From NCBI GenBank assembly GCA_037133915.1, contig JBAXND010000002.1, forward strand, positions 150,735 through 214,734: a DNA stretch of 64,000 bases. The letters are read 5' to 3'. This DNA is from Bacteroidota bacterium (lineage in GTDB: Bacteria; Bacteroidota; Bacteroidia; Bacteroidales; CAIWKO01). The notes below the pieces were generated by a model, which saw only the letters and a list, made by a program, of their open reading frames with translations, was not told where the DNA came from and ran no database searches. The translations under genes and the position numbers were made by a program. Below are positions 52,737 to 60,657 of this stretch, piece after piece. The stretch's first letter is position 1; every line of letters begins with the position of its first letter.

Positions 52737-55217
52737 ATGAGATATAAATCACTGATACGCTTCACTTTTCTTTTTCTCGCACTGACCGTTGCGCCGGCAT
52801 TTTTACATGCTCAGCCTCTTACAAAGGTTATGGGTACGGTAATTGACGCTCAAACGAAGAGTCCTATTCCTTTTGTGAATGTTTACTGTAAAGGAAGTGA
52901 TGTTGAAACAACGACTGATTTTGACGGTCGTTATTCTATTGAAACGAAAACTGCCTGCGACTCTTTAATGGCCCAGTATATTGGCTATTACTCCAAAGGA
53001 CATGCTGTAGTAAAAAATAAGTTTCAGTACATCGATTTTGAGCTTGAACCAAAAACGCTGGAACTTAAAGAAGCGGTAATTGTTGCCGGTGAAAATCCTG
53101 CGGAGGTAATTATAAGAAAGGTCATAAAAAATAAGGATAAGAACAACCGTGAGGCGCAGGGGAATTTTCAGTACGAAGCTTATACCAAGATGCAGATTGA
53201 TGCCAATAATTTTGGCAGCAAGCTAAAAGATCTTGGCGTGCTTAAACCCTTCCGTTTTGTTTTTGATAATGTGGACACTTCTACCGTAAACGGCAAGGCT
53301 TTTTTACCGATTTTTCTTACAGAAACCGTTTCAGATATTTATTTCCGAAAGAGTCCTAAAACATACCGTGAAATTATAAATGCAAGCAAGGTTTCGGGAA
53401 TGAAAAATGCGAGCATATCGCAGGTTGTGGGCGATTCGTACCAGAAAACGAACGTCTATGATAATTATATTTCCATTGTTGAAAAGAGCTTTGTAAGTCC
53501 TCTGGCAAATTTCGGACTTGCCTACTATAAGTACTATCTAATTGACAGCGGCTATGTCGGCAATAAATATTGTTATCATATTATGTTTAAGCCGCGCAGG
53601 GTTCAGGAACCGGCTTTTTCGGGCAATGTATGGATAAATGACACCACCTGGGGCATCGTTAAAATAGACCTTCGCATGGATCCTGAGGCCAATATCAATC
53701 TTATCAATGATCTGGTTGTTTATCAGGAATTCACTTATGTAGACGGGAAATGCTGGATGCCCGTCAAGGATAATCTCATCGCCGATATTAATGTTTTTGA
53801 TAACCTGAAAAAAACCATGGGGATGTATATCCACAAATCCTCAACCTATAATAACTATATTCTTGACAAGCCGATGCCGGAAAGCTTCTACAATAATCCA
53901 TTAAGTATTGTGGTTTCCGACAGTGCCTTAAAAATGTCGCATCTGTACTGGCAAAACAGGCGTCCCGATTCTCTTTCCAAACAGGAAAAGAGTATCTATC
54001 ACATGACAGACACGATACAAACGATTCGTGCATTTAGAATATGGAAAAAGCTTTTCCTGACCATAGGCATGGACCATTATCAGGTAGGGTGGTTTGAAAT
54101 AGGGCCGATATTGTCGTTGGTAAGCTGGAATAATAATGAAGGCACCCGTTTTCGTTTTGGCGGAAGAACAAGTAACAATTTCAGCAAGAAGGTAATGATA
54201 AGCGGTTACGGGGCATACGGCACTAAAGACATGAAGTGGAAATATTCGGGCAGCATCTGGTATCTGTGGGATAAAAGGCCGTTCAGGGGTGTGGGTGCAG
54301 CCTATCGTTATGATGTGGAACAGTTGGGGCGCAGCGATAATTCATTCAATGAATATGACCTTGTGGGATCGTTTGCAAGGCGCAAACCACAGGATAAACT
54401 TTCGATGGCTGAGGATTACCGCGTGTTTTCAGATATAGACTGGTTCACGGGCTTTTCAACTGCTTTTTATGTTATTCACCGGAAAAATTATCCTATTGGA
54501 AATTCGGTATTTGAACTTCGGGATAATGGAATAATAAGTAAAATGAGTTCATTCAGTACTTCCGAAATAATGATTAACACACATTTCGGATTTAAGGAAA
54601 AATTTGTCGAAGGAGCGTTTCAGCGCGTCAGCCTTGGCACAAAATTTCCGAAATTGAATGTGAGCTACCTTCATGGCTTCAAGGACGTATTGAAAAGTGA
54701 ATTTTCGTATGATAAGCTTACCATCAGCGTAAATCAGTGGTTCAACCTTGGGCCGCTCGGATGGGCCGATTATTATATGGAAGGCGGACGTATCTGGGGG
54801 AAAGTACCCTTCCCACTGTTAAAAATTCATGAAGGCAACGAGACCTATATATGGGACTTTTACTCGTTCAACTCTATGAATTATTATGAGTTTATGAGCG
54901 ACCAGTATTTTACGGCGCTGTATTCGCAGCATTTCGACGGATTGTTTTTCAATCGAATCCCATTGCTTCGCAAATTGCACTGGCGCGAATATGCTTACGG
55001 GCGCTATGGTATAGGTACACTCAGCAAGCAAAACCGCGACTTCAACGTGCTGCCGGAATACACCTACACCCTCGATAAGCCATTTTATGAGGCAGGTGTG
55101 GGAATAGAAAATATTTTAAAGGTGTTGCGCATAGTTGGTGTGTGGCGTCTGTCACATCTTGATCATCCGGGCATACGAAGGTTTAATGTACTGATAACAA
55201 TGTCGTTTAATTTTTAG
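52737..55217 (+). CDS. DUF5686 / carboxypeptidase-regulatory-like outer-membrane protein
   Basis: An 826-residue protein. Signal peptide at residues 1-27 (FLFLALTVAPAFLHAQ), then a carboxypeptidase regulatory-like (CarboxypepD_reg) domain at about 30-115 (VMGTVIDAQTKSPIPFVNVYCKG, DFDGRYSIET), then the DUF5686 body of about 700 residues with VIRKVIKNKDKNN, FVSPLANFGLAYYKYYL, and a late Tyr/Trp/Phe-rich half (strands such as FRFGGRTSNNFSKKVMISGYGAYG) that ends in SFNF, the usual terminal aromatic of an outer-membrane barrel. It is widespread in Bacteroidota but has no assigned function. The ATG at 52737 is used; a TTG at 52731 is less likely. The single gene is followed by lptB, which has its own -7 box. 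Confidence 0.88.
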   Translation: MRYKSLIRFTFLFLALTVAPAFLHAQPLTKVMGTVIDAQTKSPIPFVNVYCKGSDVETTTDFDGRYSIETKTACDSLMAQYIGYYSKGHAVVKNKFQYIDFELEPKTLELKEAVIVAGENPAEVIIRKVIKNKDKNNREAQGNFQYEAYTKMQIDANNFGSKLKDLGVLKPFRFVFDNVDTSTVNGKAFLPIFLTETVSDIYFRKSPKTYREIINASKVSGMKNASISQVVGDSYQKTNVYDNYISIVEKSFVSPLANFGLAYYKYYLIDSGYVGNKYCYHIMFKPRRVQEPAFSGNVWINDTTWGIVKIDLRMDPEANINLINDLVVYQEFTYVDGKCWMPVKDNLIADINVFDNLKKTMGMYIHKSSTYNNYILDKPMPESFYNNPLSIVVSDSALKMSHLYWQNRRPDSLSKQEKSIYHMTDTIQTIRAFRIWKKLFLTIGMDHYQVGWFEIGPILSLVSWNNNEGTRFRFGGRTSNNFSKKVMISGYGAYGTKDMKWKYSGSIWYLWDKRPFRGVGAAYRYDVEQLGRSDNSFNEYDLVGSFARRKPQDKLSMAEDYRVFSDIDWFTGFSTAFYVIHRKNYPIGNSVFELRDNGIISKMSSFSTSEIMINTHFGFKEKFVEGAFQRVSLGTKFPKLNVSYLHGFKDVLKSEFSYDKLTISVNQWFNLGPLGWADYYMEGGRIWGKVPFPLLKIHEGNETYIWDFYSFNSMNYYEFMSDQYFTALYSQHFDGLFFNRIPLLRKLHWREYAYGRYGIGTLSKQNRDFNVLPEYTYTLDKPFYEAGVGIENILKVLRIVGVWRLSHLDHPGIRRFNVLITMSFNF

Positions 55218-55312
55218 TCTGCCCAGGCATGAGCCGGTATCATCACAACACATAAAGTTATTACGAAGTGCGGGTCATTTAATACTGAATATTCAGATAA
55301 ACGAAATTGAAT

Positions 55313-55320
55313 TAACTTTG
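55313..55320 (+). promoter_or_regulatory. -7 box for lptB
   Basis: TAACTTTG, 23 bases before the ATG at 55344. Confidence 0.45.
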
Positions 55321-55343
55321 CTCTTTAAAATTATCCGTTCCGA

Positions 55344-56069
55344 ATGATACTTCGCGCCGAAAATCTTGTTAAAAAATACCGCAGCCGCACGGTTGTGAGA
55401 GGTGTTTCACTTGAAGTAAAACCCGGTGAGATAGTTGGATTATTAGGTCCGAATGGTGCCGGGAAAACAACATCATTTTATATTATTGTTGGGCTGATTC
55501 GCCCGAACAGCGGCAAGGTTTTTCTAGATAATGATGAGATAACGGGCATGCCCATGTACAGGCGTGCGCAAAAGGGTATCGGCTATCTTCCGCAGGAAGC
55601 GTCGGTATTTCGGGGTATGAGTGTTGAAGATAATATCAGGGCCGTACTTGAATTTACCGATTACACAAAAGAGCAGCAGCGCGACAGGCTTGAATCGTTG
55701 CTTGATGAATTTGGTTTGCAGAATGTACGTAAAGGAAAAGGAATCACCCTTTCGGGCGGTGAGCGCCGCAGAACGGAAATTGCACGCGCATTAGCCGTTG
55801 ACCCTAAATTTATTCTTCTCGACGAACCGTTTGCAGGCGTTGATCCTATTGCCGTTGAAGATATTCAGGCCATTGTTTCCAAACTCAAAACAAAAAATAT
55901 CGGTGTACTCATTACCGATCATAATGTTCATGAAACACTGAACATCACCGACAGGGCATATCTCTTGTTTGAAGGTTCTATCCTTAAATCAGGAACCGCC
56001 GAAGAACTTGCAAGTGATGAACAGGTTCGCAAGGTATATCTGGGCAAAAATTTTGAATTACGAAGGTAG
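55344..56069 (+). CDS. lptB: LPS export ABC transporter ATPase
   Basis: ATPase that drives transfer of lipopolysaccharide from the inner membrane through LptC, LptA and LptD; 241 residues, cytoplasmic, partner of LptF/LptG. Walker A is [12 protein letters not shown], the Q-loop is [20 protein letters not shown], the ABC signature is [15 protein letters not shown] (LptB-type) and Walker B is [14 protein letters not shown], followed by DHNVHETL. The sequence is complete. It converges with the membrane protein at 56058 by a 12-base overlap. No lptA, lptC or kdsD is beside it. Confidence 0.95.
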   Translation: MILRAENLVKKYRSRTVVRGVSLEVKPGEIVGLLGPNGAGKTTSFYIIVGLIRPNSGKVFLDNDEITGMPMYRRAQKGIGYLPQEASVFRGMSVEDNIRAVLEFTDYTKEQQRDRLESLLDEFGLQNVRKGKGITLSGGERRRTEIARALAVDPKFILLDEPFAGVDPIAVEDIQAIVSKLKTKNIGVLITDHNVHETLNITDRAYLLFEGSILKSGTAEELASDEQVRKVYLGKNFELRR

Positions 56070-56570
56070 TTCGGGATTTTCGGGCATATTAGCGTTATCC
56101 TGCCCAATAAAATAATTCCGTTTAATAAAGAAGATAATAAGAATGGCAAGGTTAAAAGCTGCGCTGAAAACAGCTGTTAATACTATTGTCCAGTAAGCAA
56201 CCGAATACATATAGGCATCGCTGAGCTCTTCGCCCATTTCAGGCATCTGCGCAAGCACAAGCTCTATTTTTGCATCAATATTCTGTAGAATAAACAAGCC
56301 GTTAACGATAAAAAACAGGAAGTAAATAATTGCAAAAAGTACCGTGCCTTTGTGACGTTGATACATGGCGATTATCAGAAGAACAGGCAGCACCATATTT
56401 AAAATAAATGCCGCATTTACGGCCAATATTCGGTCGAGGTGCATTCCGAGCAGGTCATAGCCGGCATCGTATGTACCAATCACCGTAAATATCGAAAAAA
56501 ACGAACTGATTACTAAAATTACCCAGATAACTTTCAGTATCACGGGCATTGGTTTCCATCCTTTATTCAT
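56058..56570 (-). CDS. Four-TM membrane protein of unknown function
   Basis: A 170-residue inner-membrane protein with four hydrophobic segments: about 10-32 ([19 protein letters not shown]), 50-68, 77-95 and 125-150 ([22 protein letters not shown]). The loop between the third and fourth is acidic ([12 protein letters not shown]). The tail after the last segment is short and polar. I do not recognise a family. It lies 9 bases after the dCMP deaminase gene and ends inside lptB on the opposite strand, overlapping by 12 bases. Confidence 0.75.
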   Translation of the reverse strand: MNKGWKPMPVILKVIWVILVISSFFSIFTVIGTYDAGYDLLGMHLDRILAVNAAFILNMVLPVLLIIAMYQRHKGTVLFAIIYFLFFIVNGLFILQNIDAKIELVLAQMPEMGEELSDAYMYSVAYWTIVLTAVFSAAFNLAILIIFFIKRNYFIGQDNANMPENPELPS

Positions 56571-56579
56571 AATAAAATA

Positions 56580-57074
56580 TTATTGATTGTTGTAGGTTAA
56601 AATTTCTTCGCTTATATAGTCGAGTGTGAGTCCTGCGCGCCGAAACATTTCTTCGGATTCGGCGCCGGCATGATATTTTTTTTCGCAGACAACGCGGGTT
56701 ATTCCGCAGTTAATGATAAGCATGGCGCAGGTTCGGCAGGGTGTCATGCGGCAATACAGTGTTGCTGCATCGAGCGGTATGCCGAGCCTTGCTGCCTGGC
56801 AAATGGCATTTTGTTCGGCATGAACGGTGCGCATGCAATGATTGGTGGTATGGCCGTCTTCGTGTGTTACGGTTTTAAATAAATGTCCGACTTCATCGCA
56901 GTGTTCAAGTCCGCGGGGTGAGCCAACATAGCCCGATACCAGTATCTGACGGTCGCGTACAATCAGGCAACCGCTTCTGCCGCGGTCGCAGGTGGCGCGC
57001 TTCGCCACGGTATTGGCCACTTCCATAAAGTACTCGTCCCAACTCGGGCGCAGGTGTTTTGTTTCTTCGGTCAT
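56580..57074 (-). CDS. Deoxycytidylate deaminase family protein
   Basis: Zinc-dependent deaminase of 164 residues that would turn dCMP into dUMP for thymidylate synthesis. The zinc and catalytic site is VHAEQNAICQAA (His, Glu) and PCRTCAMLIINCGI (two Cys). The N-terminal segment SWDEYFMEVANTVAKRATCDR and SGCLIVRD match dCMP deaminases (ComEB group). It is 25 bases after the P-loop kinase gene, which could act on the same or a related monophosphate. Confidence 0.92.
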   Translation of the reverse strand: MTEETKHLRPSWDEYFMEVANTVAKRATCDRGRSGCLIVRDRQILVSGYVGSPRGLEHCDEVGHLFKTVTHEDGHTTNHCMRTVHAEQNAICQAARLGIPLDAATLYCRMTPCRTCAMLIINCGITRVVCEKKYHAGAESEEMFRRAGLTLDYISEEILTYNNQ

Positions 57075-57099
57075 GACAAAAAATTTATACCAGGAGATT

Positions 57100-57669
57100 T
57101 TACGAATTCTGTTTTAGCACTATTTGATTCAGGGCGACTTCAACTTCACGAAATAAATCATTCATACTGCCGTCATTAATAAATACATAATCTGCTGTTT
57201 CAACACATTTCCGGATGTTTTGCTTATTCGGGTCATGGTTCAGCATTTCTCTGTTTTCATTGGCGGCAAAGGTTTCAAATGTAACATCATCGGTTTCCGA
57301 TTTGCGTTTTTTAATGCGTTCGTACCGTGTTTGTATATCAGCATCTACGGCAAATAACCAGAAGCCGCCCATGGCGCGCAGTGCATCAATTTCTCCCGGT
57401 GTGCGCAAACTTTCAATCACACAATTTTTCCCATTCTGAGCGGCTCGTTCATATAGCTGAGTTGCAATGTATGATGGGCTGTTGGCGGCTCTCAGGTCGT
57501 TTCCGACCATGGTCAGACTATCGCGGTTTACAGTCAATCCGCGGCGCAGTATTTCTTCGGCAATAAATGCTCTCACCGAAAAATGAACAAAGCCTTTCTG
57601 CTGAACAAGATATTCAACAATAGTGCCTTTGCCTGATCCAAGAGTGCCGGTAATGCCAATGATAATCAT
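57100..57669 (-). CDS. P-loop nucleotide kinase (dephospho-CoA/adenylate kinase-like)
   Basis: A 189-residue P-loop kinase. Walker A is GTLGSGKGTIVEYL at the N-terminus; the segment GFVHFSVRAFIAEEI follows, and a later CVIESLRTPGEIDALRAMGGFW block with RYERIKKRKSETDD gives the lid region of this family. It resembles archaeal-type dephospho-CoA or (d)NMP kinases rather than CoaE proper. I start at ATG 57669, where MIIIGITGT begins normally; a frame reaches 57705 but adds an unrelated leader. A TATCTTTG box lies 23 bases upstream. Next to a dCMP deaminase, a nucleotide role is plausible. Confidence 0.8.
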   Translation of the reverse strand: MIIIGITGTLGSGKGTIVEYLVQQKGFVHFSVRAFIAEEILRRGLTVNRDSLTMVGNDLRAANSPSYIATQLYERAAQNGKNCVIESLRTPGEIDALRAMGGFWLFAVDADIQTRYERIKKRKSETDDVTFETFAANENREMLNHDPNKQNIRKCVETADYVFINDGSMNDLFREVEVALNQIVLKQNS

Positions 57670-57692
57670 ATTAAAACAGGAATAAATCGTTA

Positions 57693-57700
57693 CAAAGATA
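57693..57700 (-). promoter_or_regulatory. -7 box for the kinase/deaminase unit
   Basis: TATCTTTG on the minus strand, 23 bases before the ATG at 57669. Confidence 0.45.
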
Positions 57701-57720
57701 TACAAAGGTGCTTAACGGTT

Positions 57721-58719
57721 TCATTTCTTCCTTCCAATGATAAGCGCATTCTGGAAGGTTTCTTTTCGCTGTACGTCATCAAATCCGGCTTCGGCCATCC
57801 ACCAGCGAATTTCGTTTTCGGTGTAGGTGTCGCCTTTGGGTGTGCCCACAAGCATATTGATGGCAAATATGGCTCCGGGCGCAGGGTTGGTGCGGTCTTG
57901 CCCCATTACGTGATCCTGAATGGCAATGATGCCGCCCCGGTTCAGCGCGGCAGCGCACTTCTTTACCAGACGCAGGTTTTCGTCAAACGAATTGATATGG
58001 ATAATTGCGGAAAGGAATGCCAGATCGTATCCCGCCCTGAAAGAATCCACCAGATAATCGCCGGCAAGGGTATCAATTTTATTTTGCAAACCTTCGGCGC
58101 GAATATATTTTTCGGTGATTGTAACAATATTCGGAAGGTCGAAAACCGTTGCATTTATTTCTTTACCTGCACGAACAAAGGCCATGCTGTAGGCACCTGA
58201 GCCGCCACCAATATCCAGAACTTTATGTGTGCCCGTGAGATCTATCTGCGCAACTATGGCCGGTGCCTGGCGGTAAGCGCGGTCGTGCATCGCTGCAATA
58301 AACGATTCAGACCAGTCGCCGTCATTGCTTTTGGTGCGGATGGTCTGCGCGTTCTCGCGACCTGTTCTTACAATCTCTGTAAGATTACTCCACGACCGCC
58401 ATAAGTTTGAACTATGCATAAGTCCGGCAATAAACCCCGGACGGTCCTTTACAAGATAGTTAAGTCCAAATTCGGAATTATTATAAAGCCCGTCATTTTT
58501 CTCAAGTAATCCAATAGCGCAAAGAGCATTCATCAGGCGTTCTGTGGCGTGCTTGTCGGTTTTTGCTTCGGTGGCAACCTGCTCTGGACTTTTGCGTTCT
58601 TTACCAATCACGGTAAATAATTCAAGTTCGTATGCGCTTAGAATTATGCGGCTTCGCTGGAAAGCGCTCACCGATTCGCGGAGGTCAAGCGGCGTTTTAA
58701 ATTTGTCTGTAGGATTCAT
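57721..58719 (-). CDS. O-methyltransferase, acetylserotonin-type, with dimerisation domain
   Basis: A 332-residue SAM-dependent O-methyltransferase. Residues 1-90 are a winged-helix dimerisation domain (SAYELELFTVIGKERKSPEQVATEA, then RLMNALCAIGLLEKND). The catalytic domain has VLDIGGGSGAYSMAFVRAG as motif I, ATVFDLPNIV and AGYDLAFLSAIIHINSF, matching the class of plant and bacterial hydroxyindole or caffeate-type enzymes. The substrate is unknown. It follows the secreted 58732 gene by 12 bases on the same strand and probably shares its transcript. Confidence 0.88.
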   Translation of the reverse strand: MNPTDKFKTPLDLRESVSAFQRSRIILSAYELELFTVIGKERKSPEQVATEAKTDKHATERLMNALCAIGLLEKNDGLYNNSEFGLNYLVKDRPGFIAGLMHSSNLWRSWSNLTEIVRTGRENAQTIRTKSNDGDWSESFIAAMHDRAYRQAPAIVAQIDLTGTHKVLDIGGGSGAYSMAFVRAGKEINATVFDLPNIVTITEKYIRAEGLQNKIDTLAGDYLVDSFRAGYDLAFLSAIIHINSFDENLRLVKKCAAALNRGGIIAIQDHVMGQDRTNPAPGAIFAINMLVGTPKGDTYTENEIRWWMAEAGFDDVQRKETFQNALIIGRKK

Positions 58720-58731
58720 AGAATAAATAGT

Positions 58732-59409
58732 TTAGTAAAAGTCTTCGTTCGATTCGGGAAACATGAAGGCCGGGACGTATAAGAAGCAACTGCTTCCTGA
58801 ATAGAGCAGATCCCATGCGTCGGTATTGTACGGTATTTCCAGATAATGTCTTTTTATTTCTTTTTGCTGCGTTTGTGTATATTCCTGCATCCGGCTGATA
58901 GCTTTGCGACTGCATTCGAGAATCTGTGTGCCGGTAGTGAGTAATTTGAAATTCGCCGCAGAAATAAATGCTTTTTGCGGCTTCTCAAGTTTTGCAAGTG
59001 CAGGAACAGAATTATAACTTTCCATAACGATATAGTCAAAAGTCTTGTTCCCGGAAGTATATATATTATCCGCTTTTTTTAGAAAAACAATAATTTCGGA
59101 TTCGTTTTTTTTGAGCTTCTGCAGGCTGTCAGATGCAAACCACGGTACATAAAAGTAAAGGTCGCCTGACGCATTGCCTTTGAGGTACTGACTCACTTTA
59201 AAAACGCAGCCGGTAATGCCGTTCTGTCCTTTTACAGAACATACGGATGTGATTTTTCCGGTGGCAACAATATCAGCCGAGGCGCACAGCCATTCTATGC
59301 TTGAGCCTGCATTAATTTCTGCTTTGATGTTCTGTAAAGGCATCAAAAAAAGAAAGAAAAAACAGTATGCGAACTTTTTCAAATCGTGTATGTGTATAAT
59401 TAACGGCAT
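58732..59409 (-). CDS. Secreted protein of unknown function
   Basis: A 225-residue protein with an N-terminal hydrophobic signal (about 13-30, YCFFFLFLMPLQNIKAE) preceded by a short polar stretch. The mature part starts SSIEWLCASADIVATGKITSV, a pattern seen in small secreted beta domains (OB-like, TIMP/NTR-type) of Bacteroidota, then CVFKVSQYLKG and EIIVFLKKAD; these are suggestive only. The C-terminal half contains a helical, Gln/Lys-rich section. It sits in front of the O-methyltransferase with a 12-base gap. I cannot name the family. Confidence 0.7.
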   Translation of the reverse strand: MPLIIHIHDLKKFAYCFFFLFLMPLQNIKAEINAGSSIEWLCASADIVATGKITSVCSVKGQNGITGCVFKVSQYLKGNASGDLYFYVPWFASDSLQKLKKNESEIIVFLKKADNIYTSGNKTFDYIVMESYNSVPALAKLEKPQKAFISAANFKLLTTGTQILECSRKAISRMQEYTQTQQKEIKRHYLEIPYNTDAWDLLYSGSSCFLYVPAFMFPESNEDFY

Positions 59410-59527
59410 AAATATATAACAAGTGGATAGTATTCTTCAAAAAAATTCATAATTTTATACCTTTAATTTCACGCAGGATACTACATTCATTAAACAGTCG
59501 TTATTAGCTTCTATATAAGATAAACTG

Positions 59528-60649
59528 ATGAGAAGAACTTTCATTGCCTTTTTTGTATTGCTTTTTGCCTGGTCACAGGGAATGGCGCAGTCGCCCAAAT
59601 ACAGTAACGAATTTCTTGCTATCGGGGTTGGTGCGCGTGCTTTGGGAATGTCGGGCTGTAATACCGCCATTGTGAATGATGTCACAGCGGGCTATTGGAA
59701 TCCTGCCGGTCTGATGCTTGTTCCGTCGAGTATTCAGGTGGGGCTTATGCACTCCGAATATTTTGCGGGAATTGCAAAATATGATTATGGTGGTCTTGCT
59801 GCACGTATTGACTCATCGAGTACTGCCGCATTTACCTTTATCCGTTTTGGTGTTGACGACATACCCAATACAACAGAATTAATTGATGCCGAAGGAAACA
59901 TAAATTACGACCGCATCACCACGTTTTCGGCGGCCGATTATGCGTTTATTCTTTCCTATGCGCGCAATCTTCATAAACTTCCCGGGTTCCGCTATGGTGC
60001 CAATGTAAAAATTATTCACCGCAAGGTGGGCGATTTTGCGCATTCGTGGGGATTCGGGCTGGATCTGGGTGCACAGTATGATGTTAAAAAGTGGACTTTC
60101 GGTCTGGTTGCCCGCGACGTAACCTCGACCTTCAATGCATGGAGTTATAGCCTGAGCGACGGGATGAAAGAAACCTTTACCCGCACCGGGAATGATATAC
60201 CGGAGAATTCACTTGAGCTTACCATGCCCCGTATCAATGTAGGGGTGGCACGCAGATTCGATTTCTTAAAACGCTTTTCAGCGCTGATAGACATTGATGC
60301 AGATTTTACCTTCGACGGGATGCGCAACGTTCTCGTAAAAAGCGATCCTATTTCAATTGATCCGCATGCGGGACTGGAACTTGGATATGGAAATTTTATC
60401 TTTTTGCGCGGCGGCATTGGTAATATTCAGAACGAAACAGATTTTACCGACAAACGCCATACTACCTTTCAACCGAATATCGGTGTGGGATTTACAATTA
60501 AAAAAATGGTAAGCATTGATTATGCGCTTACCGATGTGGGCAATGCATCCATAGCTCTTTATTCTCACGTTTTTTCTCTTAAGTTCAATATCAACAGGAA
60601 AAAACAGGTTGCCGGTGATGATACGAAAACCAAAAAAAGTTATTTCTGA
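59528..60649 (+). CDS. PorV/PorQ-family outer-membrane protein
   Basis: Predicted outer-membrane beta-barrel of 373 residues belonging to the PorV/PorQ family of T9SS components. Signal peptide at residues 1-20 (FVLLFAWSQGMAQ); then the family hallmark NEFLAIGVGARALGMSG and the VNDVTAGYWNPAGLMLVPSS segment typical of PorV (LptO). The rest is barrel-like, with a late NPxxGVGFTIKKMVSIDYALTD segment. PorV carries cargo between the translocon and the attachment (PorU) complex. The next gene, 8 bases away, encodes a C25 peptidase, as expected for a PorV-PorU type pair. Which of PorV or PorQ it is cannot be settled from here. Confidence 0.85.
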   Translation: MRRTFIAFFVLLFAWSQGMAQSPKYSNEFLAIGVGARALGMSGCNTAIVNDVTAGYWNPAGLMLVPSSIQVGLMHSEYFAGIAKYDYGGLAARIDSSSTAAFTFIRFGVDDIPNTTELIDAEGNINYDRITTFSAADYAFILSYARNLHKLPGFRYGANVKIIHRKVGDFAHSWGFGLDLGAQYDVKKWTFGLVARDVTSTFNAWSYSLSDGMKETFTRTGNDIPENSLELTMPRINVGVARRFDFLKRFSALIDIDADFTFDGMRNVLVKSDPISIDPHAGLELGYGNFIFLRGGIGNIQNETDFTDKRHTTFQPNIGVGFTIKKMVSIDYALTDVGNASIALYSHVFSLKFNINRKKQVAGDDTKTKKSYF

Positions 60650-60657
60650 AATCCATT

